This document shows, in pieces, positions 1-11,513 of a DNA stretch of 64,000 nt (position 1 is its first letter; every line of letters starts with the position of its first letter). Source of the DNA: Canna indica. Its lineage: Eukaryota; Streptophyta; Magnoliopsida; Zingiberales; Cannaceae. Both the position numbers and the translations under genes were made by a program. Where the stretch lies: assembly GCA_034359265.1 (NCBI GenBank), contig CP136893.1:27040001-27104000 (forward strand). The letters run 5' to 3'. The notes beneath the pieces were generated by a model that saw only the letters and a program-made list of their open reading frames with translations, searched no databases and had not been told where the DNA came from.

Positions 1-180
1 CTCTACTTGAAGGCGTGCTAGAAGGCGCTCGCCTCCCTCACCGCGACGGCGGGCACCAAGAAACCCAAGGAGATCTTCCACGTCTCCGTCGAGCTCTCCA
101 AGAGCCACATGATCTTGGCCCATGAGGAGGCTCTGAACCTCTCGTTGTCGACGTCGAGCACCCAGAAGTCCTCTCCCTGC
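1..180 (+). pseudogene. Pectin methylesterase inhibitor-like fragment (copy 1)
   Basis: The forward translation from base 1 matches the translation of the minus-strand copy at 1120-1300 nearly residue for residue, including [23 protein letters not shown] and STQKSS. It also shares the same in-frame TAG after the Leu-Tyr-Leu-Lys-Ala-Cys stretch (about base 19). Homology stops near 180, where unrelated sequence begins; this stays open to 387 but I do not recognise it. The 5' part lies outside the window. The PMEI assignment rests on the longer copy. No function is expected. Confidence 0.5.
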
Positions 181-779
181 TACAACATGAGGTTCTTATG
201 GATGTCTTTGTGCAAGCTGTCTCTGTGGGGTTGCAAGGAAGTGGCTCGGCAGCTTCCTCACCTAATAGTGGAAGTGATTGGGGAGCGGCCGCAAGAGTTT
301 GATAGTGATGTTGTAGAGAAGTTATACTTGTATCGGTCTCTTGAAGGACCGAGGGATGATGCACCACCCTTCGTGAAGATTTTGTAATTTTATTTTGGTA
401 GAGAAACCAGTGTGATGGAGTTTGTCATTTGTATTTGTATGTTTGGCTAAGGAGCTAATTTCTAATGGGAGGAACCTTGGATGTATTGAAGCAGAGTGCA
501 AATTTGGTGGGTTGTTTTCTTGGCCCACAAGCTAGTACTCGTGCAGAATAAGAAAAGAAGAACTCCATTGTTTAATCACTTGTTTCAGTCCTGTCTGGCC
601 TTTTGTGATAGACTACCCAATAGAAAATTTTCCCATCAAATGTTCTTCCATTGCTCTGCTTTCATTTGTTTACACTTCTCATGATGTTGATCAAATAGAA
701 GCACGATACATCTAATGGGAGAATATGCAATGCGTTGTTGTTATATCTGTAGGACATTATGTTAACTCTAATATCCTTG

Positions 780-1350
780 TGATAGGATGATGAGAGGACT
801 GGCTGCTTCTTGGGGATGATGCACCACACAGATTGACCCCGCCCGCCTCATGTTGACCCCGCAGATTGAGCGCCAGCGAGTTGCTGATGTGCTCAGCCAA
901 GACCTACACTCGCGCACTGAGGGTGTCGCTGTCGTCGGCCTGGATGGTCTCAAGGCTCTTTGAGCAGGTGTCATGGTTTGTGAGAGCAGCGCTGAGCCAG
1001 GTGTGGATGTCGTGGAAGGTGGAGGTCTCCTGCTGATGGAGGATGGTGTTGAGCTGATTGAGGGTGATCTTGAGCAGCTCGAGGCAGTCCTCGACGTTGG
1101 ATGGTGGCCGCAAGCGGGAAGAGGACTTCTGGGTGCTCGACGTCAGCATCGAGAGGTTGAGGGCCTCCTCATGGGCCAAGATCGCGTGGCTCTTGGCAAG
1201 CTCGACGGAGGCGTGGAAGATCTCCTTGAGCTTCTTAGCGCCCGCCGTTGCGGTGAGGGAGGCGAGCGCCTTCTAGCATGCCTCCAAGTAGAGGGTGGAC
1301 GTGCAGGTGGAGGAGAGAAGAAGGTTGGAGAGAAGAATCGTCTTGACCAT
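780..1350 (-). pseudogene. Pectin methylesterase inhibitor-like pseudogene (copy 2)
   Basis: Reading leftward from ATG at 1350, a hydrophobic N-terminus (MVKTILLSNLLLSS, signal-peptide-like) is followed by an in-frame TAG (codon 26, at 1275-1273). Then comes a helical domain with DCLELL, TWLSAALTNHDTC and, after a second in-frame TAG at 906-904, LAEHISNSLAL. The order of these motifs is that of the PMEI/invertase-inhibitor four-helix domain, either free or as the pro-region of plant pectinesterases, which acts in the cell wall. No catalytic pectinesterase domain follows. Two nonsense codons and no 3' continuation make this a pseudogene. A 92-bp direct duplication lies upstream of the ATG (see 1377-1521). 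Confidence 0.55.
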
Positions 1351-1376
1351 CCTCTTCGAGGGCGACAGTCGTCAGC

Positions 1377-1521
1377 GCCGCTACTCTAGAAGGTTGAGCG
1401 GTTGGGATTTAAGGTGACGGCACGCCTACGCGCTGACTGATTCTTTCGGCGTCATTCGATTCCGAGCTGCCGCTACTCTAGAAGGTTGAGCGGTTGGGAT
1501 TTAAGGTGACGGCACGCCTAC
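1377..1521. repeat. Direct duplication upstream of the PMEI-like pseudogene
   Basis: A 53-bp segment beginning GCCGCTACTCTAGAAGG at 1377 recurs almost identically at 1469, a 92-bp spacing. It lies just upstream (minus-strand sense) of the ATG of the PMEI-like pseudogene, so it duplicates what would have been its 5' leader or promoter. Confidence 0.8.
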
Positions 1522-2533
1522 AGGCTAACCGATCGTTCCGGCATGCCTACACTAATCCAAACTCATCAATTGGGCGGCATGCTCCCTAATTTACCTAAAG
1601 TCATGCGGCCACCTAGTTTAATCAAAATAGTGGATGCTTTCTAATGAAAATAAATTCTATCTAACAAGCAAGTCTAGGAATTTAAACCATAGACATCATG
1701 GCATGAATTTTTCATGATGGGAAGCTGCGGCACAACCCTTGATAAGGGCTACCCTATGCAGCATAGGCTAAAGAGGGGAAGATTTCAATATGCATATTTA
1801 CAATGGTGATTTAAATCTCACAATTTGGTTTACCACCTACAGAATTTGTCATAAAAAATTCAAGACCAAGAACCTCAAGAAAAAGAGGCAGCGCACCTAA
1901 ATTTTTGACATCTCCCATGCGACAAGGAGAAAGAATCAGAAGAAACCAGAGATTATATTCGTTAAAACAACATTGTAGCTTCTAGATTTACCAAGAATCT
2001 CGGAACCACAACATAAATATCTTCGATAAAATCCTTAAGGAAGGGGCCGGTGGTAGGAATCAAGGAACAAGGAAGGAGGGCTTAAACCACTCACCGGCTT
2101 GAGGAAATTAAAAAGGAAGATGATCCTCCACGCTCCCACAAGTCCGGGTGCACTGCCTAGATTCGAGTCCTTCCCATGCCTTCTCTTTTCCTCTCATGTA
2201 ACCCAATATTTAGCCGTCCAAATACGATCTCCACCGTTCACATCTTGGAGAAAGGGTTCTCGAACATGCTCCCCAAATTTCAGCCCGATCAGACACAGGA
2301 TATGGTCCCGATTGTTCGAATCGGCGAAACTCGACGTAGTAGAATCCTGGAGAATAAACAAAAAATAGGGCCTCGATAATTCCATGGTAGCAATAGATTT
2401 GGACATCAAAAACCGATCACCACCGATAAGAATGTGAACTAAGAAGTCTACCATTTACACTCCAAATTTCATTACGATCCGACCATGGACGCTCCGCCCA
2501 TCGCATAGTTTGCAGACGTGCGACGTCGCAAGG
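1522..2533. other. No gene seen
   Basis: AT-rich unique-looking sequence up to about 2030, then moderately mixed sequence. Short open frames around 2099-2454 overlap on both strands without recognisable motifs. I see no RNA gene and no structured repeat. Confidence 0.5.
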
Positions 2534-2988
2534 TAGGGGTGAGCTCGGGACGGGACGGGCCAGGATTTGGTATGTCCCGGTCCCGTCCTGATTTTGAGTC
2601 AGGACGTAAATATGCATCCCGGTCCCGGTCCCGGTCCCGGTCCCGAATACGAAGCATCCCGATTTTGTCCCATCCCGAAAAATTCGGGACGGGACCGAGA
2701 CGTCCCGAATTTATTAATATTAGTTTTTTATAAAATAAAAATAATATCTCAATTAAAATAATTAATATTTTGTTCCAAAAAAATAATATTATATATTTAA
2801 TATTACTTATATTATAAACCGGGCCGGGACGGGACAATCCCGATTTTTTTTGTGTCATCCCGCGGTCCCGTCCCTCTCGGGACAAACATATATGTCCCGA
2901 TCCCGTCCCAATTTTGAATCGGGACGGGATTTATCCCGACTTTTCAGGTTGGGCCGGACCAAGACGTCCCGACCCGTGCTCACCCCTA
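2534..2988. mobile_element. hAT-type non-autonomous element (455 bp)
   Basis: Terminal inverted repeats read TAGGGGTGAGC at 2534 and GCTCACCCCTA ending at 2988. The flanking octamers TCGCAAGG (2526-2533) and CCGCAAGG (2989-2996) agree at 7 of 8 bases, the 8-bp TSD expected of hAT insertions. The interior is built from GGGACGGGAC / TCCCGGTCCC runs in both orientations (GGTCCC repeated about five times at 2610-2645) around an AT-rich core at 2710-2815. It has no transposase. Confidence 0.8.
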
Positions 2989-3610
2989 CCGCAAGGACCA
3001 CTCTGCCGAGATTCCTTCCTCCCTCTCCATGCGCGCGTCTCTTCATATGGGAGTCCAAGGGGATGTGTGCAACGGCTGCTATGAGCCGCGCCCCCCTAAG
3101 AAATGAGGTATAAATATTAAAATCTCAATCGCCAAATGATCAAAGCGCCCATTAACTTAAGTCAAGTCTAAAACAAATCATAATCTGACCAATACAAGTT
3201 CGATTCGAGTTTCATTTGAACCTCCGGACTCGTCTCGACCCAACCACTCATATGAGGACTAATCAATTTGGATAAATTATTCAAATAATTATTTAAATTA
3301 TTTTTCTCCCGGTGTTATATTTTCAAAAAAATTTGCAAAAGATTGTAGCCGCTTCTTTGGGAGCTCCTCCAATCCCCTTTCCCATCATTTGACATTTGCA
3401 TCTTCATTTTCATAGTTTACTATGGAAAATTGTTCTTTGCTTCGAATACCAAGTTATTCTCTTCTATTTTGTCTGAAAATACCTCAGTGCTGCTTTTCTT
3501 AATATTTGTGTTAGTTTTCATTGCATATTCCTCCTTTTCAACCACTTTATCTAAAGTCATGTTTTATTTGAAGGTTTCTGGTTCTGCACCAACTTAGTAT
3601 TGATCTCTAT
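2989..3610. other. No gene seen
   Basis: AT-rich sequence without a supportable open frame, RNA gene or terminal repeat pair. Confidence 0.5.
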
Positions 3611-3614
3611 TATA

Positions 3615-4310
3615 GTTTAAAATATCGGTACTAGTATGTACCGGTACCGTACCGATATACGGTACGGTTTGGTACGAAAAATACATACCAGATAGATTTT
3701 TTTTTGATTTTGCTGTTAAAAATAACTCCAATAATACATAATTGATCAATAAATACTTAAATTTAATATTCAAATGTCAAATACATGAATACAATATTTA
3801 AAATATGGACGAATGACGTCCGTCGTACTCGTACATATCTTGGGGATATACACGACTAAGGTCAACACCGTATGTTGGGATGAGTGGCGACTGATTTGCC
3901 CTAACCTTCTTATGTTGCACTACGCAAAGTCTTCGGCGGGCGGAGGTCAAGGGGGCAGCGCCCCCCGCCAGGGGTGTGGGGGCGAAGTCCCTAGAGATTT
4001 TTTGGGCTCTTGGGTTGTGGGCCTGTGTCACCCTATATAAACTATAATGTAATGATTCTCTTGTATCTGTAAAAAAATTTAATACAGTACCAAACAACAC
4101 CCAACAACTCTTTTTAAGGGTCGTTGGGTCATACCGGGCGGTATCGCCCGGTATGACATCAAATACCGCCCGCTATGGGCGGTATTTACTGAGATACTCG
4201 GTATTGCCCAATATCGGATATCTCGTATACCAATTTTTTCAAAAACTGATAAATACCAACCGTACCGCCCGGTACAGTACGGTTTTTGATACCATGATAT
4301 CTCTACTTCT
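3615..4310. repeat. GTACCG-rich inverted repeat element
   Basis: Clusters of GTACCG/CGGTAC at 3628-3675 and of CCGCCCGGTA/GGGCGGTAT at 4130-4290 face each other in inverted orientation and begin and end near AAATATCGG- and CCATGATATC-type sequence. This looks like a non-autonomous DNA element with degenerate long terminal repeats, with a GC-rich patch (3930-4000) between. I could not identify a convincing target-site duplication, so the ends are approximate. Confidence 0.4.
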
Positions 4311-4366
4311 ACTTCCACTTTCCTCTTAGGTGGTGTTTGGTGCATTGCTCTTTAGATTACCTTTCA

Positions 4367-5334
4367 TAGGGGTGGACCAACACTAGGGCCAAGGGGGTCA
4401 CTGGCCCCCTTGAAATTTTTCAAAATATCTAATATCAAATATAATTTGATAATTTTTAAAAATATATATGGTAAAATAGTATTACTATTATTAAGTTCAA
4501 CTTCTTTTACTAATGTATTCATAGTCTAGTAGTTAGTTATTTTGATATTTTGCTTATAGATTTTAGCTTCGAATCTTATCTCTTGTCTTCTATATTCATT
4601 ATTTACCTTCTTTTTTAATGACTAAATATAAAATTTGATTTTTTTAATTTAAAAAAATCCAAAATTTTCTCTATTAGTTTATAAGCTAAATTCAAAATTT
4701 TCTCCATTAGCTTTTTACATCTAAAGCTCCCATGTTGGTCTAATTTATTTCTAATATATTTTTTCTATGCTATTATCCATGCTCATACTATAAGGTTGTG
4801 TGAAGTTTTGTGTATGAGTTATTCAATATATGATTGAATAAATAATTTTCTCATCAAGCATCCAAGAAAATAAATAAAAATTATGTTATATTTCATTTAA
4901 TTTAGAATCCAAATCTAAAATATATCGTTGTGCCAAGTTAGTTTTTACTTTTAATATAATATTAAGTACTATTAATGCAACGAGCAATTATTTTTTTGTA
5001 TGTATTTGTAATTTTGTTAATCTCTTACTAATTTTTTAGTTTTTCTTCATATAGTTTCATAAAGTTGGCACTCAAGATGAGTAAGACGACGACCGCATCA
5101 TAGTAGAGCTTGCCTTAGATAATTTAGATGAAAATTTTTTCACAAGAGCTTTAATTATTTTTAATTTAAATATTTTAGCAATATTTTTAAAATATAAAAA
5201 TAGAAAAAAAAATTGTACTATTATGAGTTATGATTTTAATTAAAAAATTTAAAAATTTAAAATTAAAAAAAAATTATTAAATTTTTATATCCTAAATTAG
5301 GCTCCCCTTATTGAAATTTCTGCGTTCGCCACTG
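4367..5334. mobile_element. hAT-type non-autonomous element (968 bp)
   Basis: The left end reads TAGGGGTGGACC and the right end GGTTCGCCACTG-like (GTTCGCCACTG ending at 5334), imperfect inverted repeats of hAT type. Flanking octamers ACCTTTCA (4359-4366) and ATCTTTCA (5335-5342) match at 7 of 8 positions. The interior is AT-rich with GGGGGTCACTGGCCCCC near the left end and no transposase frame. Confidence 0.75.
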
Positions 5335-7057
5335 ATCTTTCAGATAGACTGTCACTAAAAAGATTATCGATAATGTAGAATATAGTATTTGGTACGCACA
5401 AGTAATGTTATGATAAGATTGCTGAAATTCACATATACATATTTAGTATAACAAATACATTACAAAGTAATGAGATCTACTTTTCGAAAATATAATTTTC
5501 ACAAATATATTATAATATTATAATAATATTATAATTAATCATATAATATATTATATTATATATATTATAATAAAAAATATATATATTATATTATATTATA
5601 TTATATTATATTATATTATATTATATTATATTATATTATAATGTCATGAGAGAAGTCGTAGAAGGCGAATATTTTCTTTTTGGAAATGAGGAGGCAAATA
5701 ACTTGTAAAAAGGCTAGAGTTTAAGTAGGACTATTTTGTCCTAAAATATAATTCAAAATTATCATTTTAAAGATAATCCACGTAGATACTTTCTCATTGA
5801 GCAATCTGAATTATCACTTTGATGATAATCTGGATTACTAAGATAATCCATTTTACCTGCACAAGTGAGACACCAAATCAGATAATGTATGAGGTTCAAA
5901 TAATTTAAAGACAAAATTATTAATAATCTGGATGGATTATCTCGTACCAAACACTTTCTCATCTTGGAATTTGAAAATTAAAATTCCTCCCAACAGATCT
6001 ACTACGTACATCACACTGTCTTTAATTTTTAGATAAAAGCATTCCGACCACTTTAAGGGGAGGTGTTTGCCAAAAATTATCATATAGTATCAACTTACAT
6101 TCCCTTCTCGCCTCTTTCGAATCTGCTTTAATGAACACCACTCCTTTTGCAAACTCCTATGCATCTTTTTTATTAGCTTTGGTGAAGTGCTCTATTCCTC
6201 TATGTTATTTCTCGAGTTGAAGAGACTTGCTTAGGAAGATGAAGTGTTCTTTTGCATTGGGTTATGGTTCTATTGATTTCTTAATTGCTGGAGCTCCTTT
6301 GCTTTTCCCTTCACCAACTCGTATCTACTTTCTGCTGAGATATATGATTCCTCTCTCTTGAATCAATCTTAACTTGTTAAGCGCTTTCCACCTTCAAACT
6401 ATCGTGAATAAGATAAAATATGATTGAATATTAAATAATAAAAGATTGAATATAAATTTTTTAAATTCGATGTATATTAAATATAATATTAATTTTATAT
6501 TATTTTATTTTTATTTTTATTTATACACTAAATAAATAATAAATATTAATTTTTATTATATTCTTTTTTATCTAACATACGCCACTGGAGTCGTTGGATA
6601 TAGCAATTTCTTTGACCTTAGGATGGGCATACGGGAGGAGGAAGAAGTATCTTGCCACGTCAGTCATTCGTTAAAGTCAATTACTTATCTTATTATACTA
6701 TATTTAAATCTATCTGGTAAGATCAATATAAATTTTAAAATTACATATCCAACTGAAAAATAGACAAAATATATATTTTTAAATAAAGTAAATCATATGC
6801 CCACTTTTTCTGGTTGGACTTACTTGCACCATCATTTCCTTCAAATTAAAAAATCTTTTTATATTTTCATAGTACACTTTAAATATACATGATAATAATA
6901 TTTATAAAAATAAAATACATGTTATCATATAGGATAAATCATACAAAATTGAATGGTTAAATTTATTTTTAAATCAATTTCTTTGACAATTCTGATGGTT
7001 CAATATATTTGAATAATGGTCCATAATTTTATTTTTTTATTTTTTTATTTTTTATTT

Positions 7058-7094
<37 letters not shown>

Positions 7095-7526
7095 TAAAAA
7101 ATAAAAAATCACACTAAGTGATCATATTAAAATTTAAATTCTAAACCTCTAGACAACCTATAAAATATTGTCATCAACTGGGCTACTCATAATTTTTTTT
7201 TTACTTTTTTAGCAAAGATAATATATACTGAAGTTTGAACCCTAAATTTGTAAAAATATTCAAGGTATTATCGTCAACTGCGCTACCATTAAGATATTGA
7301 GTAAGAATTTGAATGTCCATAATTTTATTTTGACTATTTATAATATGCAGATGATACGACAAATACTTTATTTTAATAATATTTTATTTAAATAAAAAAA
7401 ATGTCATATACGATGTGATTCACGGTACATGAAATTTTTGAAATGTAGAAAGGATAAATGTGTAATTGTCTTTAATTAGAAGGTAGAGTATGTCATTTAT
7501 TGCATACTAAAATTCATTGATTCGCC
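5335..7526. other. AT-rich gene-free stretch with microsatellites
   Basis: Contains a (TTATA)n microsatellite at about 5581-5640 and a T-rich (T5-7 A)n tract at about 7030-7095. The rest is AT-rich sequence with many short stops in all frames. No gene, RNA or bounded mobile element could be supported. Confidence 0.6.
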
Positions 7527-9078
7527 TAGGGGTGGCAATTGGAACCGGTTAACCGAATCGCAAAATCCGATTTTGGATAATGATTTTGCGGTTCAGTTTC
7601 GCTTTCGATTAGTGAAATCCAAAAACCATTTTAAAACAGTTCGGTTTCGATTATCGGGTCGCAGATAACCGATAACCGATAACCGAAATCGATTATAATT
7701 TTCGGTTTCAATTACCAATTTTTTTCGATTAACCGGTATTTGAAATCGTTAATAAAAATTATTAAATTATTTAAACCCGAACTTGTTACTACTATCCACT
7801 AACCCATTTACCCGTTACCTAATACCTATGTATAAACTTCAACCTAACCCTAATTCTTCCTCAACCGACACTCTAATCCCGATAGGCGACAGCCGCCGAC
7901 TCCCAACCTCAACACTTGTCTCTCACAGTCGCCCACCTTCACTCGATGCTGACTCCCAGTCTCCCACCTTCGATCGACTTCGACTCCCAGTCTCCCACCT
8001 TCACTCGGCGCCACCTTCACTTGACGCCGACTCCTAGTCTCCCACCTTCACCTTCACTCGACGCCGACTCCTAGTCTCCCACCTTCACTCGACGCCGACT
8101 CCCAATCTCCCACCTTCACCTTCACTCGACGCCGACTCCCCGTGATCTCCCACCTTCAATCGACGCCGACTCCCAGTCTCCCACCTTCACTCGACGCCGA
8201 CTCCCTAGCAGTCGCCCCCTCAATCAACAGTCGCCGACTCCCACTTCTTGCCCCCTCCATTGACAGCCGCCGACTCCCACCTCCAGCCGACACTACCTCC
8301 AGCCGACTCAATCGCTACTAGAGTACCAGTCGTCGCCACCTCCATCAGACACACTGTTAAGGTAATCTGATTTGAGAACATATGGGATGAACTTTTCTGA
8401 TTATTTCTGCATTCTTTTACAGAACAATTATTTCATTGACATGGTGTACCATGAATTGTTTAATGCACACTATACATGACGCATTGACTGTTACGTTGCT
8501 GAAGAACTTTGACTAGTTAATGGATAAGTACACTGCTGAAGAACTTTGACTAGTGTATAGTGGTATGACAGTTTCAGTTTTCTAATTTTTTCTTAATTTT
8601 ATTGAATGCTAGTTGTGAAGAAGATCTCAAGCCACATAACAGTTGTATATTGCTTGTGATTGTATATTAGATTAGCAGTTGTGAACTTGTGATTGTATAT
8701 TACTTCATAAATTAATTTATGGTGTTATTTAGTTTTTCATCTACTTGTTATCTAATGGAATGGTCAATGGTATATGTAGGCAGCTTGTATAGTTGTATAT
8801 GAATAAATCAATTGATGTTTGTATGAGTTTGTAAATGAATTTTTTATTTGGTTAAAAATTTAAAATATTGTACAATTTATCTATTCAATCGATTATCCGT
8901 TTACTACCGGTTAATAAACGGATAATCGGTTCTATCCGAACCGAGCCGATTTCGGTTTCGGATATAAGTTTTTAAAATCGGTCGGTTTCGATTTCGGTTT
9001 CGATTAACGGGTTTGGAAAATGATTTCGGTTTTGGTTAATCCCAAAAAATGCGATTAATCGAACCGTTGTCATTCTTA
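7527..9078. mobile_element. hAT-type element (1552 bp) with internal minisatellite
   Basis: The left terminus is TAGGGGTGGCAATTGGAACC and the right terminus CCGTTGTCATTCTTA, an imperfect inverted pair. The flanks carry a perfect 8-bp TSD, GATTCGCC at 7519-7526 and 9079-9086. Subterminal regions are rich in AACCGATAACCG and its complement (7640-7740, 8880-9070). The interior has a CT-rich minisatellite (7918-8215) and no recognisable transposase, so it is non-autonomous. Confidence 0.88.
7918..8215. repeat. Variable 30-40-bp minisatellite inside the hAT element
   Basis: Around eight degenerate copies of a unit containing CTCCCACCTTCACTCGACGC and GACTCCCAGT occur head to tail, differing in length by small internal duplications. 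One frame is open (7783-8037) but is only the repeat read through, with no family resemblance. Confidence 0.75.
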
Positions 9079-9239
9079 GATTCGCCCTAGTTACATGTAC
9101 TATTGTTTAATACCTAAAGTTTTACCATCCTCACCAACCATACGAGTGAGCCCACCTGATTCACCTATGAAGGAGACAACGGAACAAATCAAGGTCCACC
9201 TCAAAATATAAATTCCACGCAACCTCTTCTCTTGTACTC

Positions 9240-9504
9240 AGTAGTTTTCTTACCTGCATATATTACCTGTCTTATAAAGTTATAAGTGGTCCACCTCGGG
9301 TCCCGCTTTTTAATCCAATAAAAAAAGTCGGTAGTGATCTGCTGGTGCATCTCATTAAGTCGAACCGGTGTCTCATCTGACGGGTCGCCTTCCTGGTTTC
9401 ATTCTTCTCCTCTCTCCCTTCCCCATTGTTTCTCGCCTCGGGTCGGCAGCTTCTTCGCTGCCTCTATCGCATCTCTATCCGCCGGAAGCAGATGCAAGAG
9501 AGAG
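9240..9504 (+). promoter_or_regulatory. Possible promoter and 5'-UTR exon of DGD2
   Basis: After AT-rich DNA the sequence becomes GC- and CT-rich (9370-9500), like a plant transcription start region. TATAAA-like motifs lie just upstream (about 9219 and 9272), and it ends in a consensus splice donor, AGAG|GTAACC at 9504/9505. No coding exon follows before 16913, where TTGAAATGCAG|TTTGG provides an acceptor 100 nt ahead of the DGD2 ATG. I infer a non-coding first exon joined across about 7.4 kb. It could instead belong to a dead gene; transcript data are needed to decide. Confidence 0.3.
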
Positions 9505-10766
9505 GTAACCTCTACTCGCTCAATCCGCCCTCCCCTCTCTTTTCTTCTATGTTTTTCAAGGTCGATTCCGAAGCGGAACGAGTTTGAACCTTTTGGATCC
9601 CCAATTCACCCATTGGCCGACGCAATCAGGAGAATCCAGCAATTTTATCTCTTACATGTGCATTTCCATAGAGATCTTTTGGCTTTTTTCCCTCTGATAT
9701 TGTTTGGCGTGGAAATGTATGATTTTTAGGCGTCCGTCATTCCAGAAGCAACGAGAGAATGGTTATGAACCCTCATTTAGTATTGAAAAATGCGATTTAG
9801 CTTCCTAAAGAGGTATACAAAAGAATTTACGTTCCATGCATTTGGGGATGAAAAACTGTGGTAGGTCTATGCAGAAGCGTGGCACGTGTTCTTTTTTGCG
9901 TGATATTTCTTTATTCCCTGTATTTAGTGCCCTTTATCGTATTTTTTGCCACCCTAATGATGATGAATGTCAACATTCAATTGCTATCTTTCATTTTGAG
10001 GTAATTGATTATCATAAAAGCATAAACGAAGTGCCTTGGCTAGTATATAAACTTCCTCTAGGTTCTGATACAGGTGATATAGCAAAAACTTTGCATTACA
10101 ATAAGATTTTTGTGGCTAGAAGGTTAGCATGCCCAACTATATGTCCTGCTAAGTGGTCCTTTGTTGCTTGGCCATGAAGTATAGGAATATAAATCTAAAC
10201 CTGCATAATATTGCTCTACAGCGAGGTGGTGGTGGGCCTTGAACTCTAATTATCAGAGACTGTTGTCAATAACAACTACTTTTGATGAAGTCATTGGAAT
10301 GACAATGTAGGTACACGAAATAATGACCTTTTCCAATCTCTTGTGTGGATTGAGGCTGCTGAAGATGCTTTCATCATCTCTGATGACTATAAAGAATAAT
10401 GGAAAGAATATCTGAGCTCATAACCACTAGTTAGGCTTACTGAAATTTTAACTGACTTGTAATACTGCTCCTACAACCAAGATAACTATATTGTATGCAC
10501 TATAGTTGCCAGTTTCTTTAGGAAACTACAATAAGCACAACTCTTAGTATGATCTAGAGTGGCCCAAATCTAAAATTTTATCGACTTATTTCTTTAGGCC
10601 TAGACTTAACAGTACCAATGATACTACTCCATGGAGGTGGAATCAACTATTGTTAATGGTCCAAATCTAAAAATTTATTAACTTCTTTCTTTAGGTCTCG
10701 ACTCGACAACACCAATGATACTATTCTGAAGTGGAATCAACTATTGTTTGTTCATGCATCCTTATC
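9505..10766. other. No recognised gene; diverged 97-bp tandem duplication
   Basis: An open frame at 9836-10177 (113 codons) has no family I recognise and no start context. A diverged tandem duplication (about 97-100 bp; copies near 10557-10655 and 10656-10748, each with ACACCAATGATACTA- or AGTACCAATGATACTA-like and GGAATCAACTATTGTT) abuts the LTR element to the right. Confidence 0.45.
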
Positions 10767-11412
10767 TGATCTACATGGCCCTCCTCTCCGGAAAGGGTGG
10801 AAGACCAAATATTGTAGTCTTCATTTTGGAGATGATACGATGTGAGAAGAGAGCCACTAGGGCCCCAATCAAACCCTTGGGAAGGCGGGAGGCTCAGCTA
10901 GGGTTTTTGATGAGGCTGAGGAATAAGAGGGGCAGGCGGCTGACCCTTGCTGGACTGTTTTCTACTGTCCAAAAAATTAACAGGTGCTGGGCCTTGTTAA
11001 CAGAACAAGGGAAGCAGCCACAGGTCCATAACAAGGTTGCCACAGGTCCATAACAGGGCTGCTCTGACCTGTTGTACAGCTGATAGAGAGAGAAAAGAGG
11101 AAGGGAGAGGAAGAAGTAGAAGTGTCTTATTCAAATCGTTTTTGACCTTTATATAGAAGAGGTTAAGGTTATTACAAAAAAGAGTCCCAAAAATTTAGGA
11201 GAAAAGTAGGAAAGAAATATCAATAAACTAGAAGAAAAAGTAGGGGAGAAACATGGTCTCTTTGACAAACAATTCCATGGAGATAAAATAGGAGAAGAAC
11301 CATGCCTCATTTTTGAAATTAAAGCTATAGAAATAAAATAAAATACTAACTTGAGCATGGCCCATATGTGGCCGCATGGTGCTAGTGGGCCTTCTTGGAT
11401 CTTCCTAGATCA
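10767..11412 (-). repeat. 3' LTR of the minus-strand copia-type element
   Basis: Aligns in direct orientation with 14593-15163, sharing GGAGGCTCAGCTAGGG, TTTTTGATGAGG, GAAACATGGTCTCTTTGAC and CATGGTGCTAGTGG blocks. It is about 75 bp longer than the other copy, mainly through small insertions. Divergence is considerable, so the insertion is not recent. Confidence 0.85.
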
Positions 11413-11513
11413 AGGCCCCCCCCCTGAAGGGATCCAAGAGGGTCTTCTTCATAGGTGAAAATGAATTAACATGATTTGTATGTGCTCGAGGTTTTAGCCT
11501 TTACATTGCTTTG

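Noticed and set aside
973..1389. 138-aa + strand frame opposite the PMEI-like pseudogene
   Set aside because: It is the antisense shadow of a GC-rich coding relic; the protein motifs are on the minus strand.
9836..10177. 113-aa frame as an exon of DGD2 or a separate gene
   Set aside because: No match to the DGD2 N-terminus, which is complete at 17013, and no recognised domain or splice context.
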